Source: Winogradskyella sp. PC-19 (GTDB lineage: Bacteria; Bacteroidota; Bacteroidia; Flavobacteriales; Flavobacteriaceae). From it: a stretch of 64,000 bases of DNA. Position 1 is the first letter of the stretch, and each line of letters starts with the position of its first letter. The notes beneath the pieces were generated by a model that saw only the letters and a program-made list of their open reading frames with translations, ran no database searches and was not told the origin of the DNA. The position numbers were made by a program, and so were the translations under genes. The stretch lies in the NCBI RefSeq assembly GCF_002163855.1, contig NZ_CP019332.1:595213-659212 (forward strand), in the 5' to 3' direction. This document shows positions 36,474 to 44,927 of this stretch, in pieces.

Positions 36474-36569
36474 TTTTTACTATTGAGTAGTCAGTAAATA
36501 GTAAGCAGTCTATAATATGAACAAATAATCATACTGTAAACTGCCAACTAATTACTGTGTACTTATTTA
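36474..36569. repeat. Intergenic stretch of loose CAGT/ACTG-type repeats
   Basis: This gap holds several degenerate copies of a motif close to CAGTnnAnAGT on the plus strand (TCAGTAAATAGTAAGCAGTC, then ACTGTAAACTGCCAACTAAT and ACTGTGTAC). Such loose repeats are common between genes in Flavobacteria and have no assigned role. Confidence 0.35.
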
Positions 36570-37922
36570 TTATCCTAATAAATCGTCTTCTGTTTCTGGT
36601 TTTGGCCCTGGGTTACTATCACCAGAGTTATCATCTTCAGGATTATTTGGTACGGTATTGTCAGAGTTATAATACTCATCAAAAATTTCTTTCATATCAA
36701 TACCATAGCGGTCAGCGAAGTTTTTCTGAATTTCAGAATCTTTATTTCTAATTTCTTTTAAAGCTTCAGCGTAACTACCGTAAACACCTTGCATCACTTT
36801 TTCATGAACTGGAATGTTATCCATCATCTCTTGACGTGCTCTTGCACTAGCTGTATGCATTGCTGCTAAAGTTTCGCCAATGTGCTCATCAGTTTTGACA
36901 CCTAAATGTTCTAAGATTGCAGCAAATTCTTGATCTGTACGCGCTTTTAAAGCCACGATATAGCCATCATAATACTTTAACCTTTCATCTGTGTCACTTT
37001 TTAATTTAGCACGGTGAGTTTGCAAATTACTTCTTAAAGAGGTTAATACTTTAATAGTTAAATTATGTTTGTGTACAAAGCTATCTTTTGACGCAGCAAG
37101 AGTCGTATACGCATTTTTAAGGCCTTCTAACTCTTCTACCGATTGTTCTAGTTTTGTTACTTTAGATAATGCTTCGGAATATTCTGTAGACTGCTTATCT
37201 GCAACATCTGTTAAAGCTTGTCTGGCTTGTTTGAGTAATGCATACTCTGCTTCTAACTTACCTTCAACCTCTGCTTTCTTTTCTAAAGCTTTAGTATGGT
37301 TTTTACTAGCTTCGACAATAGCATCTTGTAATTTATCTTCTACTTCTTTAATTTCGACTTCTCTGTCTTTTAAACGCTTAACTGCTGCCTGACTTTTAAA
37401 AGATAACTCATTTAATAAAGTTTGAACATCAGCAGTTTCGATGCGTTCCTGAAACATAGCTTTTGCTTTATTATCAGCAGCATCACGCTCTTTTTGTGCA
37501 GATACTAATTCGCTTTCGGCATCTTTGATTTTTCCTTTGCGTCCCCAAAGATTATTCCACCATGTGTCTGGCTTATTTTTAGCATCTTCTAATTCTACTT
37601 TCGCACGTTCTAAACGTTTGATAGCGTCATCAATGATTTTTTGTTCGTTTTTATTTAATGCAGAAAAACCTTCAAACATAATACCAACTTCATCTTGGTA
37701 ATCTGTCAAGTCTTTAATAGCATCAAGAAGGGTTGACCTATCTTTTTCTGCCATATCAACGACATTATCTAAGGTTGCATTCAAGATTTTTTGACGACTT
37801 TCTGGATCATCTTCTTGTGCAAGTTTAGATTTCATTTGGTCAATGGCTTTGCCCCAATTGACATCAACTTTTTCAGCTTTTTCTTGTGAATTGGTTTCTA
37901 GTAAGTCAAAATCATCAGACAT
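36570..37922 (-). CDS. Coiled-coil protein, first gene of the AAA+ operon
   Basis: A 450-residue cytoplasmic protein with predicted helix over most of its length and coiled coils at about 90-160 and 165-280, rich in Lys, Glu and Ala. A conserved-looking loop with tryptophans (KPDTWWNNLWGRKG) interrupts the first coil. The tail (about 415-450) is disordered and acidic (NNPEDDNSGDSNPGPKPETEDD). Database entries for such proteins are sometimes labelled microtubule-binding, a coiled-coil artefact. It leads the operon and could be the filament or scaffold on which the AAA+ ATPase acts, comparable in outline to ESCRT-III/Vps4 or PspA systems; that comparison is inference only. Confidence 0.65.
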   Translation of the reverse strand: MSDDFDLLETNSQEKAEKVDVNWGKAIDQMKSKLAQEDDPESRQKILNATLDNVVDMAEKDRSTLLDAIKDLTDYQDEVGIMFEGFSALNKNEQKIIDDAIKRLERAKVELEDAKNKPDTWWNNLWGRKGKIKDAESELVSAQKERDAADNKAKAMFQERIETADVQTLLNELSFKSQAAVKRLKDREVEIKEVEDKLQDAIVEASKNHTKALEKKAEVEGKLEAEYALLKQARQALTDVADKQSTEYSEALSKVTKLEQSVEELEGLKNAYTTLAASKDSFVHKHNLTIKVLTSLRSNLQTHRAKLKSDTDERLKYYDGYIVALKARTDQEFAAILEHLGVKTDEHIGETLAAMHTASARARQEMMDNIPVHEKVMQGVYGSYAEALKEIRNKDSEIQKNFADRYGIDMKEIFDEYYNSDNTVPNNPEDDNSGDSNPGPKPETEDDLLG

Positions 37923-38173
37923 ATTTTATAATTTGTTTTAAGGTTGTACAATTATTGGATAAGCAATTTCGGTAATTTTTGTGAGTATAAAAACTTTACC
38001 ATCAAAATATAAGTATGAGATATAGTTAAAATGTTACAATTCCTTTTTTTACTCTATAAATAAAGAATATTTATGTAGTTTGTCAGACTTTATAAACACT
38101 TAATCGTTTAAATGTTAACAACTAAATTGTAAAATATTTATTATGAATAAGTTAATACATTGGTCTTTTTTAT

Positions 38174-38181
38174 TATATTCG
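38174..38181 (+). promoter_or_regulatory. Possible -7 box for the small membrane gene at 38211
   Basis: TATATTCG is one base off the TAnnTTTG consensus and lies 29 bases before the start codon. The remaining part of the 37923-38210 gap is AT-rich, with no other clear signal apart from a TATATTTTG stretch on the minus strand near 38003-38011 that may serve the AAA+ operon. Confidence 0.35.
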
Positions 38182-38210
38182 CACTGTATCCAAATCTAAA
38201 TTAATATAAA

Positions 38211-38435
38211 ATGAAGGGATTATTCCTACTTAATTCTTCAGCAGTAAGCACTCATCAGCTTACACTTATACTACTAACTGTATGCTTTGTATTTATTGTT
38301 CTTATAGCAATAGCGGTGGTTAAGATGTATAAATTGAAAGCACAGAACAAAAAGCTCATGGAGACTAATGCTTTTAAAGATGTTGATGAATCCTATAAAG
38401 ATTTCACAAGTGGTCATCTGTATGATGATGCATAA
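38211..38435 (+). CDS. Small single-span membrane protein (74 aa)
   Basis: One hydrophobic span (about 19-41) is followed by a basic stretch (KMYKLKAQNKKL) and an acidic tail (KDVDESYKDFTSGHLYDDA), so the C-terminus should be cytoplasmic. No named family. It is a lone gene with its own leader and ends at a clear terminator shared with ettA. Confidence 0.62.
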   Translation: MKGLFLLNSSAVSTHQLTLILLTVCFVFIVLIAIAVVKMYKLKAQNKKLMETNAFKDVDESYKDFTSGHLYDDA

Positions 38436-38453
38436 ATTATTATAACATTAAAT

Positions 38454-38483
38454 AAAAAAACCAGCTAAAAAGCTGGTTTTTTT
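38454..38483. terminator. Bidirectional terminator between the 74-aa gene and ettA
   Basis: AAAAAAACCAGCT and AGCTGGTTTTTTT form a perfect stem around a 4-base AAAA loop, 18 bases past the + strand stop and 21 bases past the ettA stop. Confidence 0.85.
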
Positions 38484-38504
38484 ATTTCCGTAAATTGTTT
38501 AGAC

Positions 38505-40196
38505 TTATCTCACTAACTTTTTATACTTAATACGTTTAGGCATCAAATCACCACCTAGACGCTTTTTCTTGTTCTCTTCATATTCACTGAATCCACCTTC
38601 AAAGAAATAGACTTGTGAATCACCTTCAAAAGCAAGTATGTGTGTACATATTCTATCTAAAAACCATCTATCGTGACTAATAACAACTGCACAACCTGCA
38701 AAGTTTTCTAAACCTTCTTCTAATGCTCGTAATGTATTGACATCTAAATCATTAGTTGGCTCATCTAAAAGTAACACATTACCTTCTTCTTTTAATGTCA
38801 TTGCCAAGTGTAGGCGGTTACGTTCACCTCCTGATAATAAATCTACTTTTTTATTCTGCTCGCTTCCTGAAAAATTAAAGCGACTTAAATACGCTCTAGA
38901 ATTGACTTGTTTTCCGCCCATCATCACCAATTCTTGCTCATCACTAAAGTTTTGCCAAATCGTTTTGTTTGGGTCAATATTAGAGTGTGCTTGATCCACG
39001 TAAGCAATTTTAGCAGTTTCGCCTAAAGTAAACTCACCTTTATCTGGAGTTTCCTCTCCCATAATCATTCTAAAAATTGTTGTTTTACCAGCACCATTAG
39101 GTCCAATTACACCAACAATTCCTGCTTGTGGAAGATTAAAGTTTAAATCCTCGTACAATAATTTATCATCATAAGCTTTGCTTACACCTTTAGCTTCAAT
39201 AACATTAGTTCCTAAACGCGGTCCGTTTGGTATATAAATCTCCAGCTTCTCGTCCAATTGTTTTTGGTCTTGACTCATGAGTTTATCATAATTCTTCAAA
39301 CGCGCTTTTTGCTTGGTTTGGCGACCTTTTGCACCTTGACGAACCCAATCCAACTCTCGCTCTAATGTTTTTTGACGTTTTGAAGCAGTCTTACTTTCTT
39401 GTGCCATACGTTTAGATTTTTGATCTAACCAAGATGAATAGTTTCCTTTCCAAGGAATACCTTCTCCTCTATCGAGTTCCAAAATCCAACCTGCTACATT
39501 ATCTAAGAAATATCTATCGTGAGTTACAGCAATAACAGTTCCTTTATATTGCGCTAAATGATGCTCTAGCCAATGTACAGATTCTGCATCTAAATGGTTT
39601 GTTGGCTCATCTAATAACAATACGTCTGGTTCTTTCAATAATAAGCGACATAAAGCTACACGTCTACGTTCACCACCAGAAAGTACACCAATTTTTTTAT
39701 CACCATCAGGAGTTCTTAATGCATCCATTGCAATTTCTAGCTTGGTATCTAATTCCCAAGCATTAGAAGCATCTATTTGATCCTGCAGCTCAGCTTGACG
39801 GTTCATAAGCTTTTCCATCTTGTCTGGGTCGCTATAAACTTCTTCTAAACCAAACTGGTCATTAATTTTATTGTATTCATCAAGAATTGCTACAGTTTCT
39901 GCAGCCCCTTCTTTTACAACTTCTAAAACTGTCTTTTCTGGATCTAATTTAGGCTCTTGTTCAAGATAACCGACTGAATAATCCTGTGAGAAAACAACAT
40001 CTCCTTGATAGTTTTTATCAACACCAGCAATAATCTTTAGTAAAGTTGATTTACCAGAACCATTAAGACCTAGAATACCAATCTTAGCACCATAGAAGAA
40101 ACTTAGATAAATATTTTTTAAAACTGGTGTATTAGCAGATTGAAATGTCTTAGTAACACCAGACATTGAAAAAATTATTTTTTTATCATCACTCAT
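38505..40196 (-). CDS. ettA: Energy-dependent translational throttle protein (ABC-F)
   Basis: A 563-residue soluble ABC-F protein that binds the ribosomal E site and gates entry into elongation according to the ATP/ADP ratio. Two ATPase domains are complete: Walker A GLNGSGKST (43-51) and GPNGAGKTT, signatures LSGGERRRVALCRLL and LSGGERNRLHLAM, Walker B LLLDEPTNHLD and LLLDEPTNDLD. A charged linker with the RELDWVRQGAKGRQTKQKAR arm lies between them, and the length fits EttA rather than Uup or YheS. Its ATG overlaps the stop of the preceding small membrane gene by one base (TAATG), so the two are coupled. Confidence 0.94.
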   Translation of the reverse strand: MSDDKKIIFSMSGVTKTFQSANTPVLKNIYLSFFYGAKIGILGLNGSGKSTLLKIIAGVDKNYQGDVVFSQDYSVGYLEQEPKLDPEKTVLEVVKEGAAETVAILDEYNKINDQFGLEEVYSDPDKMEKLMNRQAELQDQIDASNAWELDTKLEIAMDALRTPDGDKKIGVLSGGERRRVALCRLLLKEPDVLLLDEPTNHLDAESVHWLEHHLAQYKGTVIAVTHDRYFLDNVAGWILELDRGEGIPWKGNYSSWLDQKSKRMAQESKTASKRQKTLERELDWVRQGAKGRQTKQKARLKNYDKLMSQDQKQLDEKLEIYIPNGPRLGTNVIEAKGVSKAYDDKLLYEDLNFNLPQAGIVGVIGPNGAGKTTIFRMIMGEETPDKGEFTLGETAKIAYVDQAHSNIDPNKTIWQNFSDEQELVMMGGKQVNSRAYLSRFNFSGSEQNKKVDLLSGGERNRLHLAMTLKEEGNVLLLDEPTNDLDVNTLRALEEGLENFAGCAVVISHDRWFLDRICTHILAFEGDSQVYFFEGGFSEYEENKKKRLGGDLMPKRIKYKKLVR

Positions 40197-40378
40197 TATA
40201 CACGACCTTTTAATGCATTAAACACCCATGCAATACAAAAGAATCCACCACCAACAGCAGCAAATCCCCAACCAGCAACATCATCATACCTGAATGCTCC
40301 TAAGCCTATTAAACATAGTCCTACTATAATCATTATTGTAGTGGCCCAAGCCAATACAGTATTTTTATTCATTGCCAT
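40196..40378 (-). CDS. CAL67264-type small membrane protein (60 aa)
   Basis: Two hydrophobic spans (about 9-28 and 36-55) are linked by RYDDVAGWGF; length and sequence match the CAL67264 family of short Bacteroidota membrane proteins, function unknown. An alternative start lies two codons inside (MNKN). The gene overlaps ettA by one base (TAATG), so it is cotranscribed and probably translationally coupled with a ribosome-associated ATPase. Confidence 0.78.
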   Translation of the reverse strand: MAMNKNTVLAWATTIMIIVGLCLIGLGAFRYDDVAGWGFAAVGGGFFCIAWVFNALKGRV

Positions 40379-40422
40379 ATTATAATTTTTAAGGGAAAAA
40401 CAAATATCGGACTTTTAACTGA

Positions 40423-40451
40423 AAAAAGCATCCTTAATAAGAATGCTTTTT
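40423..40451 (-). terminator. Terminator of the redox/pirin operon
   Basis: AAAAAGCATCCTTA and TAAGAATGCTTTTT pair with one mismatch. On the minus strand it follows the second pirin stop by about ten bases and ends in a T-run. Confidence 0.75.
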
Positions 40452-40460
40452 AGCTTGTAA

Positions 40461-41189
40461 TTAATTCGAATTTAATTGCATCGGAACTTCGATTATTATC
40501 AATTCTGAATTCTGATTAGCACTTATATCGATGGCATCAGTTTCATATACGCCTAAAGCATCTCTCTTCTTTAAATTAGTATCTGCTGCTATTATATCTC
40601 CTTCAATATTCAAAATGTAAAAGCCATTATTTTTTGACTTTGGTTTTAAATTGATTGTTTTATTTGCCTCAATACTTGCCCTATATATGTATGCTTGCTG
40701 ACTAATCGGTAAAGCATTTCCTTCTAAATTGTTTTTTGGAGCAACTACAGTTTGTGGCTTGTTATTTTCTACTTCTGCAGAAAAATCACGTTGTTCATAA
40801 TTAGGTTCAACATTCATTTCTTCAGGGATTATCCAAAGTTGAAGAAAATTTACTTCGTCAGTTTTACTATCGTTAAACTCTGAATGTGTTAGGCCAGTTC
40901 CGGCACTCATAACTTGTACTTCACCAACTTCAATGGCGCGCTTATTCCCCATACTATCTTTATGAGACAGTGCACCTTTAAGTGGTATAGAAATGATTTC
41001 CATATTTTGGTGTGGATGCGTCCCAAACCCCATATTTGGCTGAACTAAGTCATCGTTTAGTACTCGCAATGCTCCAAAATTCATTCTGTTTGGATTTTGA
41101 TAACTCGCAAAACTAAATGTATGATGAGATTTTAACCAACCATGGTCAACATATCCTCTAGTATCTGCTTTATGAAATATTGTTTTCAT
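40461..41189 (-). CDS. Pirin family protein (YhhW-like)
   Basis: A 242-residue double-cupin protein. The N-terminal cupin holds the full metal site: His58 and His60 in GTHPHQNMEI, His102 and Glu104 in GTGLTHSEF. Pirins bind iron; some, such as YhhW, act as quercetin 2,3-dioxygenase in vitro, others as redox-sensing regulators. It is the last gene of a four-gene operon (FMN reductase, MarR, pirin, pirin), 14 bases after the longer pirin, so a role in quinone or aromatic-compound stress is likely. Confidence 0.87.
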   Translation of the reverse strand: MKTIFHKADTRGYVDHGWLKSHHTFSFASYQNPNRMNFGALRVLNDDLVQPNMGFGTHPHQNMEIISIPLKGALSHKDSMGNKRAIEVGEVQVMSAGTGLTHSEFNDSKTDEVNFLQLWIIPEEMNVEPNYEQRDFSAEVENNKPQTVVAPKNNLEGNALPISQQAYIYRASIEANKTINLKPKSKNNGFYILNIEGDIIAADTNLKKRDALGVYETDAIDISANQNSELIIIEVPMQLNSN

Positions 41190-41203
41190 AGTATTTTGTT
41201 TTA

Positions 41204-42079
41204 TTAATAATTTGCAGGAAGAAATCCCATTTTACCCATTTGGTAATCACGCATCGCTTCCATTAATTCTGTTTGATTATTCATTACATATGGTCCATAA
41301 GTTGCAACTGGTTCATTTAAAGGCTCTCCAGAAATAAATAATAACATGCTCTCTTCTAAAGCTTCTAAATCAAATCCAACACCATCTTGATTGAACTGTA
41401 CAAATTGATTTTGATTTAATTCTAAAACTTCAGAATCATTAACCGTAACTTTTCCATTAATTAAGTACAGTAAACCCTGATGTTGAATAGGAAACGTAGT
41501 TGTTTGTTTTCCTCCTGTTTTTGCTTCAATCATAAAAGCATTTACAGGTGTTTGAGTTTGTATTTTTCCATATTTATTTTGAAATTCTCCAGCTACAATT
41601 CTTGTATCTACTTTTTTATCGTCTGAAGTAATCACATTAAAATCATCATAAACTACATGCTGATAATTAGGCTGTATCATTTTCCTTTCTGCTGGTAGAT
41701 TAAGCCAAAGCTGAATACCTTCTATTATTCCGCCTTTAGCTACAAAATCCTTTGTTGGTGCTTCGGCATGAATTATACCTCGACCAGCTGTTGTCCATTG
41801 CACATCTCCTGCTTTTACTATACTTTCATTTCCTAATGAATCACGATGCAATTGCTCGCCTTGAAATAAAAAGGTTACAGGCTCAAAACCACGATGCGGA
41901 TGCGGTCCTAAATCAAATGGATTATTCGCTTCACTAATTTCATATGGACCATAATGATGTAGTAAAACAAATGGGTCTGCCATTTCTATATTTTGAGTCG
42001 GTAAAGGTTGACGTAAACGAATTGGTCCCATGTTTATAAAGTCACTTCTACCTATAGTTTTAATTGTATTATGCTTCAT
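41204..42079 (-). CDS. Pirin family protein (longer paralogue)
   Basis: A 291-residue pirin with the complete metal site: His60 and His62 in GPHPHRGFEP, His104 and Glu106 in GRGIIHAE. It has a longer C-terminal cupin (about 160-270) than its neighbour, ending in ATYGPYVMNN, typical of the pirin C-terminal domain. Third gene of the redox operon, 48 bases after the MarR gene. The substrate is unknown; quercetinase or regulatory roles are both known in the family. Confidence 0.89.
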   Translation of the reverse strand: MKHNTIKTIGRSDFINMGPIRLRQPLPTQNIEMADPFVLLHHYGPYEISEANNPFDLGPHPHRGFEPVTFLFQGEQLHRDSLGNESIVKAGDVQWTTAGRGIIHAEAPTKDFVAKGGIIEGIQLWLNLPAERKMIQPNYQHVVYDDFNVITSDDKKVDTRIVAGEFQNKYGKIQTQTPVNAFMIEAKTGGKQTTTFPIQHQGLLYLINGKVTVNDSEVLELNQNQFVQFNQDGVGFDLEALEESMLLFISGEPLNEPVATYGPYVMNNQTELMEAMRDYQMGKMGFLPANY

Positions 42080-42127
42080 GATTATTTTGTTTTATATTTT
42101 CCATGGAAAATATCTACTGAAAAATTT

Positions 42128-42565
42128 TTATCTCATTTTATCTAATAAATTACTGAGCGTTTCAGCTTCTGAGTCCGTTAGATTTTTTAATAATTCTCTA
42201 TTTAAATCTTTTGGAATTGATTTCAATAAATCCAATCCATTATCAGTAATTGCAATTTTCACTACGCGTCTATCGTGTTCTGATGGTAAACGTTCTATAT
42301 AATCTTTAGCGCACAATTTATCCATTAAACGAGTTGCATTTGGTGAACGCTCTAGCATCCTATCTTTAATTGTTTGGACCTTTAAAGGTGCATTAGCACC
42401 TTTCAAAATCCTAAGAATGTTATACTGTTGTGGTGAAATACCAAAAGGTTTAAAAAATTCTGTTTGACAACTAGAAACCCAATTTGCTGTATAAATGATA
42501 TTAAGCAAAGCTTTGATTTTATTGCTTTCAAAGGTTGAATTGATGTCTTTTGATAAATCTCCCAT
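42128..42565 (-). CDS. MarR family transcriptional regulator
   Basis: A 145-residue winged-helix regulator. The DNA-binding part (about 45-110) includes QQYNILRILKGANAPLKVQTIKDRM, the recognition helix ERSPNATRLMDKLCAKDYIERL and the wing SEHDRRVVKIAITDNG, the DxRxxxxxLT/I pattern typical of MarR proteins. It sits between the FMN reductase and the pirins and probably represses its own operon; a perfect dyad GGAATATAATTCC lies just upstream of the operon's -33 box. Cys18-type redox or phenolic ligand sensing is possible but unproven (one Cys lies in SSCQTEF). Confidence 0.9.
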   Translation of the reverse strand: MGDLSKDINSTFESNKIKALLNIIYTANWVSSCQTEFFKPFGISPQQYNILRILKGANAPLKVQTIKDRMLERSPNATRLMDKLCAKDYIERLPSEHDRRVVKIAITDNGLDLLKSIPKDLNRELLKNLTDSEAETLSNLLDKMR

Positions 42566-42592
42566 GTTTCAGTATTGAGTTATAATATGTAA

Positions 42593-43123
42593 CTACAGAC
42601 TATCTTGAAGTTGCTTCACTTCTTCTAATAAATCATTATTTAAATCATCATTAATGATTTTTCTATCTCGAAAATTATCATTGAAACTTGGAAGCGAAAA
42701 TTTACCAACTATATTTCCTCCCATATACTGAAAACGGTCTGCTGCTATATTTAATCCAGTCTGTCCACCTCTTGCTCCTGGAGATGTTGCCATTAATAAC
42801 ATTGGTTTTTCACTCCATAATTTACCGTCAATACGAGACATCCAATCAAATAAGTTTTTAAAAACCGTTGCATATGTACCATTGTGTTCAGCAAGTGACA
42901 ATACAATACCATCAGTAGATTTAATTAAATCTAAGAATTTATATGCATTATCTGGAATACCGTGAGCCAACTCATAGTCCATTCCATATAAAGGTAATTC
43001 AAATTCATTTAAATCTAATATACTTACGTCTGCTCCATCTACTAAAGATGCTGCGTAAGTTGCTAATTGTTTATTTATTGAAGTGGTGCTGTCACTTCCT
43101 GCAAATGCTATAATAGTTTTCAT
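42593..43123 (-). CDS. NADPH-dependent FMN reductase / flavodoxin-fold oxidoreductase
   Basis: A 176-residue flavoprotein of the NADPH-dependent FMN reductase family. The phosphate-binding GSDSTTSINKQL loop (near residue 9) and SPGARGG turn fit FMN binding. It probably reduces quinones or other electrophiles in the cytoplasm. ATG 43123 is chosen because the -7 box of the operon promoter lies inside the longer in-frame extension up to 43147. It is the first gene of the operon with MarR and two pirins, so expression should respond to the MarR ligand. Confidence 0.85.
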   Translation of the reverse strand: MKTIIAFAGSDSTTSINKQLATYAASLVDGADVSILDLNEFELPLYGMDYELAHGIPDNAYKFLDLIKSTDGIVLSLAEHNGTYATVFKNLFDWMSRIDGKLWSEKPMLLMATSPGARGGQTGLNIAADRFQYMGGNIVGKFSLPSFNDNFRDRKIINDDLNNDLLEEVKQLQDSL

Positions 43124-43144
43124 ATCTGTTTGTTTTTGATGGTA

Positions 43145-43175
43145 CAAATATAAGTCAAAATAATTTACATTCCAA
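43145..43175 (-). promoter_or_regulatory. Promoter of the redox operon
   Basis: On the minus strand TTG (43175-43173) is followed by 20 bases and TATATTTG (43152-43145), an exact fit to the Bacteroidota consensus. Transcription should start near 43139, about 16 bases before the ATG at 43123. Confidence 0.62.
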
Positions 43176-43188
43176 GGAATATAATTCC
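43176..43188. promoter_or_regulatory. Candidate MarR operator dyad
   Basis: GGAAT-ATA-ATTCC is a perfect dyad directly upstream of the -33 box of the redox operon; outer bases ACAT (43167-43170) and ATGT (43189-43192) also pair. A further GGAATTAT lies at about 43217. MarR proteins bind dyads of about this size over promoters; assignment to the MarR gene of this operon is inference. Confidence 0.45.
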
Positions 43189-43279
43189 ATGTAATTAATA
43201 TTTAACATTTCATTTGGAATTATTACTAAAAACTAAAGCGTTAAGTTTTGTAAATTCGTGCCAAACTATAACTATAGCA

Positions 43280-44926
43280 ATGGATTTAGATTTCAATAAA
43301 AACGAAGACCACAATAAACTACTCCTTTCTACCCTAAAAAAACGCTTTGCAAAAGTAAAGCTTGGTGGTGGGCAAAAAAGTATTGATAAGCATCACTCTA
43401 AAGGTAAAATGACCGCGCGTGAACGTATTGATTACCTTTTAGATTCAAAAAAAGAAAGCATAGAAATTGGTGCATTTGCAGGAGAAGATATGTATCCTGA
43501 GTATGGCGGGTGTCCTTCTGGCGGTGTGGTTATCAAGATTGGTTACGTTAAAGGCAAACAGTGTATTGTTGTTGCTAATGATGCTACAGTAAAAGCTGGC
43601 GCTTGGTTTCCTATTACAGGTAAAAAGAATTTAAGAGCCCAAGAAATTGCTATTGATAATCGTTTACCAATCATATATCTGGTAGATAGTGCAGGCGTAT
43701 TTTTACCTATGCAAGATGAAATTTTCCCAGATAAAGAACATTTTGGTCGCATTTTTAGAAATAATGCTGTAATGAGCTCAATGGGAATAACACAAATCTC
43801 TGCCGTTATGGGTAGTTGTGTTGCTGGTGGTGCTTACTTACCTATTATGAGTGACGAAGCATTAATAGTAGATAAAACAGGTAGTATTTTTTTAGCAGGT
43901 AGCTACTTAGTTAAAGCAGCTATTGGCGAATCTATAGATAATGAAACGCTTGGTGGTGCGACAACTCATTGTGAAATATCTGGTGTTACTGATTACAAAG
44001 CTAAAGATGATAAAGATGCTTTAGATAAAATAAAAAACATCGTTGATAAAATTGGTGATTTTGATAAAGCTGGTTTTAACCGTACAGATGCAAAAAAACC
44101 AAAAGAAAATCCTGAAGATATTTATGGAATACTTCCAAAAAGTCGTTCTGACCAATATGACATGAATGCTATCATTAGCCGTTTGGTAGATAATTCGGAA
44201 TTTGAAGAATATAAAAAAGGGTACGGACAAACTATAATTACAGGTTATGCACGTATTGATGGTTGGGCTGTTGGTATTGTTGCCAACCAACGTCAGTTAG
44301 TTAAAACTAAAGGTGCCAAAACAAAGTCTGCAGAAATGCAATTCGGTGGTGTTATATATAATGATTCTGCTGATAAAGCCACACGTTTTATTGCGAATTG
44401 TAATCAGAAAAAAATTCCGTTAGTTTTCTTACAAGATGTGACTGGTTTTATGGTGGGCAGTAAATCCGAACATAGTGGTATTATTAAAGATGGTGCCAAA
44501 ATGGTAAATGCTGTTAGTAATTCCGTTGTACCAAAATTTACAATTGTTATTGGAAATAGTTATGGCGCAGGAAATTACGCCATGTGTGGGAAAGCTTATG
44601 ACCCAAATTTAATCGTCGCTTGGCCAAGTGCTGAATTGGCGGTTATGAGTGGAAAATCTGCCGCAAAAGTGTTACTACAAATCGAAAAAGCATCGCTTAA
44701 AAAGAAAGGTGAAACTATTACACCAGAAAAAGAAGAAGAAGAACTTTTCAATAAAATAAAATCCAGATATGATGACCAAGTCTCTCCGTATTATGCTGCA
44801 GCACGCTTATGGACAGATGGCATCATTGACCCATTAGACACTAGGACATGGATTAGTTTAGGAATTGAGGCCGCAAACCATGCTCCTATCGAAAAACCTT
44901 TTAACTTAGGGGTTTTACAAGTTTAA
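43280..44926 (+). CDS. Acyl-CoA carboxylase, carboxyltransferase (beta) subunit
   Basis: A 548-residue carboxyltransferase that moves CO2 from biotin to an acyl-CoA (acetyl-, propionyl- or methylcrotonyl-CoA type). Both halves of the crotonase-like fold are present: an N-terminal GGVVIKIGYVKGKQC...GGAYLPIMSDE region and a C-terminal GIIKDGAKMVNA...GNSYGAGNYAMCGKAYDP...MSGKSAAKVL region. ATG 43280 gives MDLDFNKNEDH; the longer frame to 43214 lacks family resemblance. The biotin-carboxylase partner is not in the window. The MFS gene follows after one base, so they share a message. The exact substrate cannot be read from the sequence. Confidence 0.9.
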   Translation: MDLDFNKNEDHNKLLLSTLKKRFAKVKLGGGQKSIDKHHSKGKMTARERIDYLLDSKKESIEIGAFAGEDMYPEYGGCPSGGVVIKIGYVKGKQCIVVANDATVKAGAWFPITGKKNLRAQEIAIDNRLPIIYLVDSAGVFLPMQDEIFPDKEHFGRIFRNNAVMSSMGITQISAVMGSCVAGGAYLPIMSDEALIVDKTGSIFLAGSYLVKAAIGESIDNETLGGATTHCEISGVTDYKAKDDKDALDKIKNIVDKIGDFDKAGFNRTDAKKPKENPEDIYGILPKSRSDQYDMNAIISRLVDNSEFEEYKKGYGQTIITGYARIDGWAVGIVANQRQLVKTKGAKTKSAEMQFGGVIYNDSADKATRFIANCNQKKIPLVFLQDVTGFMVGSKSEHSGIIKDGAKMVNAVSNSVVPKFTIVIGNSYGAGNYAMCGKAYDPNLIVAWPSAELAVMSGKSAAKVLLQIEKASLKKKGETITPEKEEEELFNKIKSRYDDQVSPYYAAARLWTDGIIDPLDTRTWISLGIEAANHAPIEKPFNLGVLQV

Positions 44927-44927
44927 T

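Noticed and set aside
31752-37922. Known defence system such as BREX, DISARM or a Lon-based system
   Set aside because: None of the marker proteins (methylase, PglZ phosphatase, helicase) is present and the AAA+ protein has no nuclease or methylase partner.
36570-37922. Microtubule-binding or TelA-type tellurite-resistance protein
   Set aside because: The similarity rests on coiled-coil composition only, and I see no TelA signature or other Ter proteins nearby.
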